The translations under genes and the position numbers were made by a program. Positions 1-5,416 of a stretch of DNA of 5,776 nt are shown piece by piece (position 1 is the stretch's first letter; each line of letters starts with the position of its first letter). Below the pieces are notes generated by a model. The model was not told the origin of the DNA, made no database searches, and was given only the letters and a program-made list of their open reading frames with translations. Source of the stretch: DATAYF01 sp036272735 (GTDB taxonomy: Bacteria > Chloroflexota > Ktedonobacteria > Ktedonobacterales > Ktedonobacteraceae); contig DATAYF010000265.1 of assembly GCA_036272735.1 (NCBI GenBank), positions 1-5,776 of the forward strand, written 5' to 3'.

Positions 1-232
1 CGAGCGCCTTCTCGACCAGCCGTGTGACCTCGTGTGGCTTGCTCAGGTCGGCCTGCACCGCCCACGCCCTGCCACCTTGCGACTCGATGAGCTGCACAAC
101 CTCCCGTGCCTGCTGCTCGCTGCTGTTGTAATGCACCAGGACCGTCGCCCCTTGTTGCGCGAATCCCAGCGCTAACGTGCGCCCGATCCCTCGTCCCGCG
201 CCCGTCACCACAACCGTTTTCCCGTGAAACAT
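1..232 (-). CDS. Short-chain dehydrogenase/reductase, N-terminal part (cut by window edge)
   Basis: Reading leftwards from an ATG at 232-230, 77 codons are present before the window ends. The protein begins MFHGKTVVVTGAGRGIG. This is the first beta strand of a Rossmann fold followed by the TGxxxGIG dinucleotide-binding motif (residues 10-17), typical of classical SDR oxidoreductases. Further on, HYNSS (34-38) lies after the second strand, and ADLS (61-64) carries the Asp that usually contacts the adenine ring. This pattern is FabG-like, and Asn/Ser after strand 2 rather than an acidic residue leans towards NADP(H). The catalytic Ser-Tyr-Lys part lies outside the window, so substrate and exact activity cannot be told. 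The start is supported by AAAGGA (239-244 on the complementary strand) 6 nt upstream and by the motif sitting at the usual distance from the N-terminus. It is divergent from the aminotransferase gene and may share a control region with it. Confidence 0.9.
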   Translation of the reverse strand, partial: MFHGKTVVVTGAGRGIGRTLALGFAQQGATVLVHYNSSEQQAREVVQLIESQGGRAWAVQADLSKPHEVTRLVEKAL

Positions 233-301
233 GCCGTGTCCTTTCCCTCATTTGCCTGACGCCCCTCGTAAGGGAGGCGACTTGCCGCCATCAAGCTCTG
301 T

Positions 302-330
302 ATGCTACACTTACTATACAAGCTAATCAA
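302..330 (-). promoter_or_regulatory. Possible promoter of the SDR gene
   Basis: On the - strand, TTGATT (325-330) and TAGCAT (302-307) are separated by 17 nt, which is the right geometry for a housekeeping sigma factor. The -10 box is a poor match. The -35 box lies inside the 18-bp palindrome at 323-340, so a repressor bound there would block it. This is an inference from spacing and consensus only. Confidence 0.3.
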
Positions 331-340
331 CGTTGATTAG
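323..340. promoter_or_regulatory. Perfect 18-bp palindrome, candidate operator
   Basis: CTAATCAACGTTGATTAG reads identically on both strands with no spacer. It sits in the divergent region between the SDR gene and the aminotransferase gene. Size, AT-rich arms and position fit an operator for a dimeric helix-turn-helix regulator of the TetR or MarR type, but no regulator gene is visible in the window. It overlaps a possible -35 box of the SDR gene and lies just downstream of a weak + strand -10-like TATACA (315-320), so it could control either gene or both. Confidence 0.5.
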
Positions 341-355
341 TGCCTTCACTGCGAG

Positions 356-381
356 AAGATGTGCCACGCGTAGCACATTTT
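356..381 (+). promoter_or_regulatory. Inverted repeat / 5' UTR hairpin before the aminotransferase
   Basis: ATGTGC (359-364) and GCACAT (373-378) form a perfect 6-bp stem around an 8-nt loop. Counting one G-U pair, the stem extends to 9 bp (356-364 with 373-381). It ends only 3 nt before the ribosome binding site, so as RNA it could affect translation, and as DNA it could be a second operator. It is not followed by a T-run long enough for a terminator. Confidence 0.4.
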
Positions 382-384
382 AAG

Positions 385-390
385 AAGGAG
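385..390 (+). promoter_or_regulatory. Ribosome binding site that decides the GTG start
   Basis: AAGGAG lies 8 nt before GTG at 399. No in-frame ATG is equally well placed. The same 8-nt spacing is seen before gap and tpi, which supports the GTG as the real start. Confidence 0.8.
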
Positions 391-398
391 TACAATTA

Positions 399-1853
399 GT
401 GATTACTCATCACACATCAGATACACCAGACAATTCGCCCCAGGTTTCAATCCCGTCAATTCAAGAGCAGTATGCTACTCTTCGCCAGTTGCGTAGTGCC
501 TTGATTGCAAAGTATCGCCCGGTCATCTACGAGGGACCCGGTCCCATTCGCGTCATGGCCCGCATTGTTGCCGAGCTTGAGCAGGCGTGTCGTCAGGCCC
601 ATATCTCCGATGATATCATTACCACTGAAATCGTAAATCGTACGATTGGGGATATCAATTTACGCCTGGTGACCGAATGCGAAGGCGCAGAGGGTGGTCC
701 ACAAGATTACCGCATGCTCGCGGATGACCTCGGCGTGGCGCTCCCTGGCGAACAACTCCAGGGCTACACCGCGAACGGCGCTACCTACCTCTGGCTACGC
801 AACCAGATGATGGAATGCGAGCGGCTCTTACTTGCCAATCACTACGATCCTCGTATCTACGATATTTATGGTGTTGGCAATCCTGCGTTACGCGAATGGC
901 TGACGCAGGAAATGCAAAAATGGGGCCTCAATGTTCCCATTGAACAGCTATACCTCGGCCTGGGGGCGATGGACAGCATCGACAAGGTGCTGCGCGGCCT
1001 GGCGCTCATCTTCCGCGCTCAAGGCGAGGCACCGTTCGCCATGCTATGTCCCGAACCCGGTTTTAACGTTCCCGAGTGGCAGGCGTACTCTCATGGTTAT
1101 CGTGTCCATATGTACCGGACCGCGCCCGAGCACCACTTTAAACTGACCGCTGAGCAGCTTGATGATGTTTTACGTGAAAACCCAGATATCCGTGTGCTCT
1201 ACCTGACCATCACCAATAATCCCACCACCTTTGCCTACTCTGCAGACGAGTTGAACGCTCTGCATACCGTGTTGCGTCGTTACCGCGAGGCTGGTCGCAC
1301 GGTCTATGTGCTGGGTGATCTTGCCTATATTGGCACCGGCAAGCCCGAGGATGATAGAGCACGCATGGCGACCTTTCTAGAGCCAGATGTGCTGCGGCAT
1401 ACCATCTTCATAAGCAGCTTCTCGAAAACCTTTACGCTGACCGGTGAGCGCTTCGGTTGGGTAACCTGTGGTGATCCCGCCCTGGCCGCGCAAATGGTCG
1501 CCTGCTGGACCAATACGATGGCGACGTTTCCTGGCGAGTGGCAACTGCGCTTCATGGCCTATTACCGCCTGATGCAGATGCGCCCCTGGCTCGGCGAAAA
1601 ACTGCGCAACTTCTATGCACTACGCCGACGACGCCTCATTACACAGCTTCGGCACATGAACGACGCACAGCCGCTTTTCGAAGAGATCTATCTCGATGAC
1701 GACGCCACCGTCTACAATTGGAGCAAACTGACAGCCGGTGAAGACGCCTTCTCGCTCTTCGAGAAAACGGGTATCGCTGGTGTACCCGGTTCAGGCTTTG
1801 GCTATACCGACCAGTACATTCGCTTCTCTGTTGGGGTCATTCCTATCGCGTAA
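399..1853 (+). CDS. PLP-dependent aminotransferase, class I/II (fold type I)
   Basis: The 484-residue product transfers an amino group between an amino acid and a 2-oxo acid using pyridoxal phosphate, probably in the cytosol. Fold type I landmarks appear in order: YGVGNPALREWL (157-168), the phosphate-binding GLGAMDS (187-193), PEPGF (218-222), NNPTT (273-277; Asn contacts PLP, and the usual Gly of NPTG is Thr), GDLAY (306-310; Asp 307 for the pyridine nitrogen, Tyr 310), SSFSKTFTLTGERFGW (339-354; Lys 343 should be the Schiff-base lysine), VPGSGFG (462-468), and IRFSVG with Arg 475 for the substrate carboxylate. The N-terminus has roughly 80-130 residues before the core, longer than usual for the family. 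The chain ends nine residues after Arg 475, so the final helix common in the family is short or absent. The GTG start is backed by AAGGAG 8 nt upstream. Two stops (TAA TGA) end the gene. The substrate cannot be deduced, and the link to the neighbouring glycolytic genes is unclear. Confidence 0.9.
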   Translation: MITHHTSDTPDNSPQVSIPSIQEQYATLRQLRSALIAKYRPVIYEGPGPIRVMARIVAELEQACRQAHISDDIITTEIVNRTIGDINLRLVTECEGAEGGPQDYRMLADDLGVALPGEQLQGYTANGATYLWLRNQMMECERLLLANHYDPRIYDIYGVGNPALREWLTQEMQKWGLNVPIEQLYLGLGAMDSIDKVLRGLALIFRAQGEAPFAMLCPEPGFNVPEWQAYSHGYRVHMYRTAPEHHFKLTAEQLDDVLRENPDIRVLYLTITNNPTTFAYSADELNALHTVLRRYREAGRTVYVLGDLAYIGTGKPEDDRARMATFLEPDVLRHTIFISSFSKTFTLTGERFGWVTCGDPALAAQMVACWTNTMATFPGEWQLRFMAYYRLMQMRPWLGEKLRNFYALRRRRLITQLRHMNDAQPLFEEIYLDDDATVYNWSKLTAGEDAFSLFEKTGIAGVPGSGFGYTDQYIRFSVGVIPIA

Positions 1854-1870
1854 TGATCCTGTTTTCTGGT

Positions 1871-1891
1871 CTGGCCCATCTTGCCAGTTTT
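1871..1891 (+). terminator. Weak candidate terminator after the aminotransferase
   Basis: CTGGC (1871-1875) pairs with GCCAG (1883-1887) around a 7-nt loop and is followed by four T residues. The stem is only 5 bp and the T-run is short, so termination would be inefficient at best. Confidence 0.3.
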
Positions 1892-1958
1892 GGACGCAAG
1901 TGATACCCTGGAGTAGCGTATTATAGCCACTCTGCATACTGTGCGCTTATAGCTATCC

Positions 1959-1994
1959 TGCTATACTGAAGGCAGATCGGCCTGACTCTATTAT
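1959..1994 (+). promoter_or_regulatory. Candidate gap promoter region
   Basis: TGcTATACT at 1959-1967 is an extended -10 element (TGn followed by a 5/6 match to TATAAT), which can work without a good -35. A second possible -10, TATTAT (1989-1994, 5/6), has only a poor -35 (CTGAAG at 1966-1971, spacing 17). Either would give a leader of about 40-70 nt before gap. Confidence 0.45.
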
Positions 1995-2019
1995 GTTATT
2001 TTCATCGAGCTATAACATA
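1992..2019 (+). promoter_or_regulatory. 8-bp inverted repeat upstream of gap
   Basis: TATGTTAT (1992-1999) and ATAACATA (2012-2019) are perfect complements separated by 12 nt. The repeat overlaps the second candidate -10 box and ends 5 nt before the ribosome binding site TAAGGAG (2025-2031). It could be an operator (half-site centres two helical turns apart) or an RNA hairpin in the gap leader. I do not recognise it as a known CggR or Rex site. Confidence 0.45.
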
Positions 2020-2039
2020 CGCCATAAGGAGACTACGTC

Positions 2040-3053
2040 ATGACAGTACGTGTAGGCATCAATGGCTTCGGGCGCATCGGACGCCAATCCATGAAAGCTA
2101 TGCTTGAGCGCCATGCCCAGGATATTGAGGTCGTTGCCATCAACGACCTGACCGATACTCAGACAAATGCACACCTCTTTAAGTATGACTCGACCTACGG
2201 CCGCTTTCCTGGCAAGGTTGAAGCCGCCGAAGACTCGCTGATCGTCAATGGGCAGAAAATTAGAGTGCTCGCACAGCGCGACCCAGCTCAGATTCCCTGG
2301 GGCGACCTGGGTGTTCAACTGGTTGTGGAGTCCACTGGCTTCTTCACCGACGCCGATAAAGCTGCCGCCCATCTTAAGGGTGGTGCCAAAAAAGTGATTA
2401 TTTCGGCACCCGCCAAAGGCGAAGATATTACCATTGTGCTTGGCGTCAACGACAACGTGTACGATCCCGCCAAACATACCATCATCTCGAACGCCTCCTG
2501 CACCACGAACTGCCTTGCCCCGACTGCGAAAGTCATCAACGACAGCTTTGGCATCGAACGTGGTCTCATGAACACGATCCATTCTTATACCAACGACCAG
2601 CGTATTCTTGACCAGGTGCACAAAGACCTGCGCCGCGCTCGTACCGCCGGTGCTAACATCATTCCCACCAGTACCGGTGCTGCTCGTGCCCTGGCCCTGG
2701 TCATTCCTGAACTGAAGGGCCGCTTCGATGGCATGTCCCTGCGCGTACCAACCGCGACCGTGTCAGTCGTCGACTTTGTGGCGAATATCCGCAAAGAAGT
2801 CACCAAAGAATCGCTCAACAATGCCTTTAAAGAGGCCGCTGCTGGTTCGTTGAACGGCATTCTCGACTATACCGACGAGCCGCTCGTTTCCAGCGATTTC
2901 CGTAGCAACACCCATTCATCAATCGTCGATGGCCTCACCACGATGGTCCTCGGTGGCGATATGGTGAAAGTGGTTGCCTGGTACGATAACGAGTGGGGCT
3001 ACTCCTGCCGCGTCTCCGATCTGGCAAGCTTCGTTGGTCAGAAGGGCCTGTAA
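2040..3053 (+). CDS. gap: Glyceraldehyde-3-phosphate dehydrogenase, NAD-type
   Basis: The 337-residue enzyme oxidises glyceraldehyde 3-phosphate with NAD and phosphate to 1,3-bisphosphoglycerate in the cytosol, normally as a tetramer. Visible landmarks are the N-terminal VGINGFGRIGR Rossmann motif (5-15), Asp 36 in INDLTD (a residue that favours NAD over NADP), STGFF (98-102), the active-site SNASCTTNCLAP with nucleophile Cys 154 and general base His 181 in HSYTND, the phosphate-site TSTGAA (210-215), Arg 235 in LRVPT, and WYDNEWGYS near the C-terminus with Asn 317. Length is normal for the family. The Leu-Pro pair usually found after ILD in Bacillus-type NAD enzymes is Gln 192-Val 193 here, so strict NAD specificity is not certain. 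The ATG start has TAAGGAG with 8 nt spacing. A strong terminator follows within 25 nt of the stop, so gap can be expressed alone, with pgk and tpi downstream. Confidence 0.98.
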   Translation: MTVRVGINGFGRIGRQSMKAMLERHAQDIEVVAINDLTDTQTNAHLFKYDSTYGRFPGKVEAAEDSLIVNGQKIRVLAQRDPAQIPWGDLGVQLVVESTGFFTDADKAAAHLKGGAKKVIISAPAKGEDITIVLGVNDNVYDPAKHTIISNASCTTNCLAPTAKVINDSFGIERGLMNTIHSYTNDQRILDQVHKDLRRARTAGANIIPTSTGAARALALVIPELKGRFDGMSLRVPTATVSVVDFVANIRKEVTKESLNNAFKEAAAGSLNGILDYTDEPLVSSDFRSNTHSSIVDGLTTMVLGGDMVKVVAWYDNEWGYSCRVSDLASFVGQKGL

Positions 3054-3075
3054 TTGTTTGCTTGCAGCAGCACAG

Positions 3076-3110
3076 GGAGCGTTTTTCACGTGAAAAATGC
3101 TCCTTTTTTT
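3076..3110 (+). terminator. Strong intrinsic terminator after gap
   Basis: The two halves of 3076-3103 are complementary over 14 bp with a single G-U pair, centred on CACGTG, and are followed at once by seven T residues (3104-3110). In RNA the centre would open to a tetraloop or slightly larger loop. The T-run lies only on the + side, so it acts on transcripts coming from gap. This implies either read-through or a separate promoter for pgk. Confidence 0.85.
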
Positions 3111-3111
3111 C

Positions 3112-3126
3112 GCCGCCTGCGGCGGC
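3112..3126. repeat. Short GC-rich inverted repeat
   Basis: GCCGCC (3112-3117) and GGCGGC (3121-3126) pair around TGC. The hairpin directly follows the terminator T-run and begins a run of hairpin-forming sequences that fills the spacer up to pgk. Confidence 0.5.
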
Positions 3127-3163
3127 CAGGGGAAAGAGAAATTGGGGACACCCCGCCTCTATA

Positions 3164-3212
3164 TTCCGACCTGCAACGAAGCTAGAAGCGCTAGCTTCGT
3201 TGCAGGTCGGAA
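3164..3212. repeat. Perfect 22-bp inverted repeat with 5-nt loop
   Basis: Positions 3164-3185 and 3191-3212 are exact reverse complements, separated by AAGCG. The arms begin TTCCGACCTGCAACGAAG on the left. No T-run follows (next bases AAGGAAG), so it is not a typical terminator. As RNA it would make a very stable stem in the spacer before pgk. As DNA it could be a REP/MITE-like extragenic palindrome. A -10-like TATATT (3160-3165) touches its left edge, without a recognisable -35. Confidence 0.85.
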
Positions 3213-3226
3213 AGGAAGTACCCCCG

Positions 3227-3246
3227 CCAGGGTCTGCCGCCCCTGG
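3227..3246. repeat. Small inverted repeat before pgk
   Basis: CCAGGG (3227-3232) and CCCTGG (3241-3246) pair around an 8-nt loop. No T-run follows. A second tiny hairpin, GGGG-ACA-CCCC, lies at 3144-3154 on the other side of the 22-bp repeat. Confidence 0.45.
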
Positions 3247-3302
3247 ACCCCGCTCACAAAGTCTGCGGCGGCCTCTGGCTCTCATGTAAAGGATGAAATT
3301 GT

Positions 3303-4496
3303 ATGAATAAGCAAACCATTCGCGATATCGATGTTGCTGGTAAACGCGTGCTCGTACGCGTCGATTTCAACGTTCCCCTCGATGAACAGCAGCACATCAC
3401 CGACGATACCCGCATCAGCGCGGCCCTGCCCACCATTCGTTATCTGCTCGATCACGGCGCGGCCCTGATCCTGATGTCCCACCTTGGCCGTCCCTCTGGC
3501 AAAGTTGTCGCTGAACTGCGCCTGACCCCCATCGCCCAGCGCCTCAGCGAACTCCTCCACCAGCCCGTACAAAGCGCTCCCGATAGCATAGGCCCCGAAG
3601 TTGTGGCACTGGCGCAAGCACTGCAACCAGGCCAGGTCTTGCTGCTCGAAAATCTGCGCTTCCACAAAGAGGAGGAGCAGAACAATCCCGATTTCGCACG
3701 TCAACTGGCGGCGCTGGGCGACCTCTACGTCAACGACGCCTTTGGCACGGCGCATCGTGCCCATGCCTCGACCGAGGGCGTGACCCACTATGTGCCCGGC
3801 GTGGCTGGCTTCTTGATGGAGAAGGAAATCAACTTCCTCGGCTCCGCCCTGGAAAATCCACGCCGCCCCTTTGCCGCCATCGTTGGTGGCGCGAAAGTGT
3901 CGGACAAAATTGCTGTGCTAGAGCGTCTCATCTCGCTTGCCGATATCGTGCTTATTGGTGGTGGTATGGCGAATACCTTCTTTAAAGCCGAGGGCCATGA
4001 AATCGGCGACTCGCTTTTTGAAGCGAGTAAGGTTGATGTGGCGCGCGATCTGCTTACCCAGGCGAAACAAAAGGGCACCACGTTCCTACTGCCCCCAGAC
4101 GTCGTCATTGCCGACCGCTTCGCTGCCGACGCTGCACATAAAGTGGTTGCCAGTGACCAGGTGCTCCAGGGCTGGCGCATCCTTGATATTGGTCCGCGCA
4201 CACTTGAGGCGTTTCGTACTGCCTTACAAGCCGCCCAAACTATTGTCTGGAATGGTACACTTGGGGTGGCGGAAATGCCTGCCTTTGCGGTTGGTACAAA
4301 TGCTGTGGCCACTATGCTGGTCGAGCGTACATACGCTGGTGCGCTTACGATCATCGGCGGAGGTGACTCTGCCGCCGCCGTTGAGCACGCTGGCGCTGCT
4401 GATAAGATGACACATGTCTCGACCGGTGGTGGGGCCTCGCTCGAATTCCTTGAGGGCCGCAGCTTGCCAGGCGTCGTCGCCTTGCAGGATAAATAA
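3303..4496 (+). CDS. pgk: Phosphoglycerate kinase
   Basis: The 397-residue monomeric cytosolic enzyme transfers the acyl phosphate of 1,3-bisphosphoglycerate to ADP, giving ATP and 3-phosphoglycerate. The N-terminal substrate domain shows RVDFNVP (19-25), DDTRI (34-38), SHLGRP (59-64), ENLRF (116-120) and NDAFGTAHRAHAS (144-156). The C-terminal nucleotide domain shows GGAKVSDK (195-202, with two conserved lysines), IGGGMANTFF (218-227), DIGPRT (295-300), WNGTLGVAE (316-324), GGGDSAAAVE (352-361) and STGGGASLEFLEG (373-385). Length is normal. The WNGPxGVFE motif common in the family reads WNGTLGVAE, so Pro and Phe are replaced by Thr and Ala near the nucleotide site. The hinge and catalytic residues are otherwise intact. 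The ATG has AAAGGA (3288-3293) 9 nt upstream. It is separated from gap by a terminator and is followed after 80 nt by tpi. Confidence 0.98.
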   Translation: MNKQTIRDIDVAGKRVLVRVDFNVPLDEQQHITDDTRISAALPTIRYLLDHGAALILMSHLGRPSGKVVAELRLTPIAQRLSELLHQPVQSAPDSIGPEVVALAQALQPGQVLLLENLRFHKEEEQNNPDFARQLAALGDLYVNDAFGTAHRAHASTEGVTHYVPGVAGFLMEKEINFLGSALENPRRPFAAIVGGAKVSDKIAVLERLISLADIVLIGGGMANTFFKAEGHEIGDSLFEASKVDVARDLLTQAKQKGTTFLLPPDVVIADRFAADAAHKVVASDQVLQGWRILDIGPRTLEAFRTALQAAQTIVWNGTLGVAEMPAFAVGTNAVATMLVERTYAGALTIIGGGDSAAAVEHAGAADKMTHVSTGGGASLEFLEGRSLPGVVALQDK

Positions 4497-4504
4497 CAGA
4501 ACAA

Positions 4505-4555
4505 TATGCGAGCGGTCTCGAAGCGTAGCGCCGTGGTATGTACCACGCTCGCATA
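4505..4555 (+). promoter_or_regulatory. Foldable RNA element in the pgk-tpi spacer
   Basis: TATGCGAGCG (4505-4514) and CGCTCGCATA (4546-4555) form a perfect 10-bp stem. Inside it, CGTGGTA (4532-4538) and TACCACG (4541-4547) form another stem with a TG loop that partly competes for 4546-4547, and CGAG (4509-4512) could instead pair with CTCG (4517-4520). The element ends 7 nt before the tpi ribosome binding site. No T-run follows, so it is more likely an mRNA processing, stability or translation element than a terminator. The competing stems allow a switch-like fold, but no known riboswitch class is recognised. Confidence 0.5.
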
Positions 4556-4562
4556 ACTACAT

Positions 4563-4568
4563 AAGGAG
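4563..4568 (+). promoter_or_regulatory. Ribosome binding site that decides the tpi start
   Basis: AAGGAG lies 8 nt before ATG 4577. A second, out-of-frame ATG at 4572 is only 3 nt from it, too close for efficient initiation. Spacing therefore selects 4577, which also yields the conserved protein. Confidence 0.8.
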
Positions 4569-4576
4569 CATATGAT

Positions 4577-5371
4577 ATGGCACGGCCACGTACTGCGATT
4601 ATCGCGGGTAATTGGAAAATGCACTATGGACCGAGGGAGGCTGCCAGTTTTGTCATGGAGATACTGCCAGAACTTGGCAAACTGGTGCGCAACTATCCAC
4701 GCATTATGTGCATCTTGTGCCCCCCGGCCATTTCGCTTCAGGCTGCACACGAAGTTTTGGAGGCCATGCCTTCACCCCGTATCGAGTTGGGCGCTCAGAA
4801 CATGTACTTTGAGGAGCAGGGAGCCTATACCGGCGAGATTGCGCCCGCTATGGTGCGCGAATTGTGTAGTGCCGTGATTATTGGGCATTCTGAGCGTCGT
4901 GGCTATTTCGGCGAAACCGACGAGATGGTCAATAAGAAGACTCACGCCGCCTTCAAGCACCAGCTACGCCCCATCGTCTGCGTGGGCGAAAATATAGGCC
5001 AACACGAAGCAGGCCAGACGCGGGAGATTATTCGCAATCAGGTGCATGCCAGCCTCGCTAACTTTAGCGCCGAGCAGGCCAGACAGGTCGTGATCGCCTA
5101 CGAGCCGATCTGGGCCATTGGCACGGGTAATGCCGCCACAGGGGCAATCGCTGGTGATGTCATTCACTTCATACGCGAGCGCTATAAAGAGATGTATGGC
5201 GAGGAGGCCAGCGAGACGATTCGCATCCTCTACGGCGGAAGCGTCACCTCCGAGAACAGTGGTGAATTTCTCGCACATCCCGATATCGACGGGGCCCTCG
5301 TTGGCGGGGCCAGCATCAAGCCCGATTTTGTCGAAATTGTGCGTCAGACCGTCGAGGCCATGCGCTGGTAA
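4577..5371 (+). CDS. tpiA: Triosephosphate isomerase
   Basis: The 264-residue TIM-barrel enzyme interconverts dihydroxyacetone phosphate and glyceraldehyde 3-phosphate in the cytosol, normally as a dimer. All catalytic signatures are present: GNWKM (11-15) with Asn 12 and Lys 14, AQNMYFEEQGAYTGE (73-87), IIGHSERR (101-108) with the electrophile His 104, AYEPIWAIGTG (174-184) with catalytic base Glu 176 followed by flexible loop 6, and the phosphate-binding YGGSV (219-223) and LVGGAS (241-246). It is slightly longer than the typical 250 residues, mostly in surface segments. It stands as a separate gene, not fused to pgk as in some thermophiles. No promoter is evident in the 80-nt gap after pgk, so it is probably cotranscribed with pgk. 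Confidence 0.98.
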   Translation: MARPRTAIIAGNWKMHYGPREAASFVMEILPELGKLVRNYPRIMCILCPPAISLQAAHEVLEAMPSPRIELGAQNMYFEEQGAYTGEIAPAMVRELCSAVIIGHSERRGYFGETDEMVNKKTHAAFKHQLRPIVCVGENIGQHEAGQTREIIRNQVHASLANFSAEQARQVVIAYEPIWAIGTGNAATGAIAGDVIHFIRERYKEMYGEEASETIRILYGGSVTSENSGEFLAHPDIDGALVGGASIKPDFVEIVRQTVEAMRW

Positions 5372-5381
5372 TACCATAATA

Positions 5382-5416
5382 GTCAGGGTGCTATGCTGAT
5401 GATACAGCACCCTGAC
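5382..5416 (+). terminator. Hairpin after tpi, possible non-canonical terminator
   Basis: GTCAGGGTGCT (5382-5392) and AGCACCCTGAC (5406-5416) are perfect 11-bp complements around a 13-nt loop, starting 10 nt after the tpi stop. The location fits the end of the pgk-tpi transcript. However, it is followed by an A-tract (5420-5426) instead of the T-run an intrinsic terminator needs, and the opposite strand has no T-run either. It may protect the 3' end or act with Rho. Confidence 0.5.

Larger units (their letters stand above)
3117..3273 (+). repeat. 11-bp direct repeat pair bounding the gap-pgk hairpin block
   Basis: CTGCGGCGGCC occurs at 3117-3127 and again at 3263-3273. The two copies bracket about 135 bases that contain the 22-bp inverted repeat and two smaller hairpins. 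They could be a footprint of an inserted miniature element or simply GC-rich chance similarity. Confidence 0.4.

Noticed and set aside
106..336. 76-codon open frame on the + strand opposite the SDR gene
   Set aside because: It overlaps the SDR coding sequence and the palindrome, and the protein is low-complexity with no motif.
1853..1903. Tiny 16-codon frame whose ATG overlaps the aminotransferase stop, considered as a frameshifted C-terminus
   Set aside because: Its sequence does not look like the missing C-terminal helix of the aminotransferase, and it has no ribosome binding site of its own.
2010..2621. 203-codon open frame on the - strand within gap
   Set aside because: It is antisense to the conserved gap gene, with no recognisable domain. 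It is a shadow of codon usage.
3282..3788. 168-codon open frame on the - strand over the start of pgk
   Set aside because: It is antisense to a conserved region of Pgk with no motif.
4528..4555. Possible T-box-like GTGGTA/ACCACGC segment before tpi
   Set aside because: The leader is far too short and lacks a specifier stem and terminator, and tpi is not a typical T-box target.
3788..4750. Long open frame (320 codons) on the - strand across pgk and the start of tpi
   Set aside because: It lies antisense to two well-supported enzymes, is rich in Ser/Ala/Arg from reverse-reading codon bias, shows no recognisable motif and has no good ribosome binding site.
4572..4877. Alternative start ATG at 4572 in another frame
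   Set aside because: It is only 3 nt from the ribosome binding site, and its product has no resemblance to any family, whereas ATG 4577 gives a full triosephosphate isomerase.
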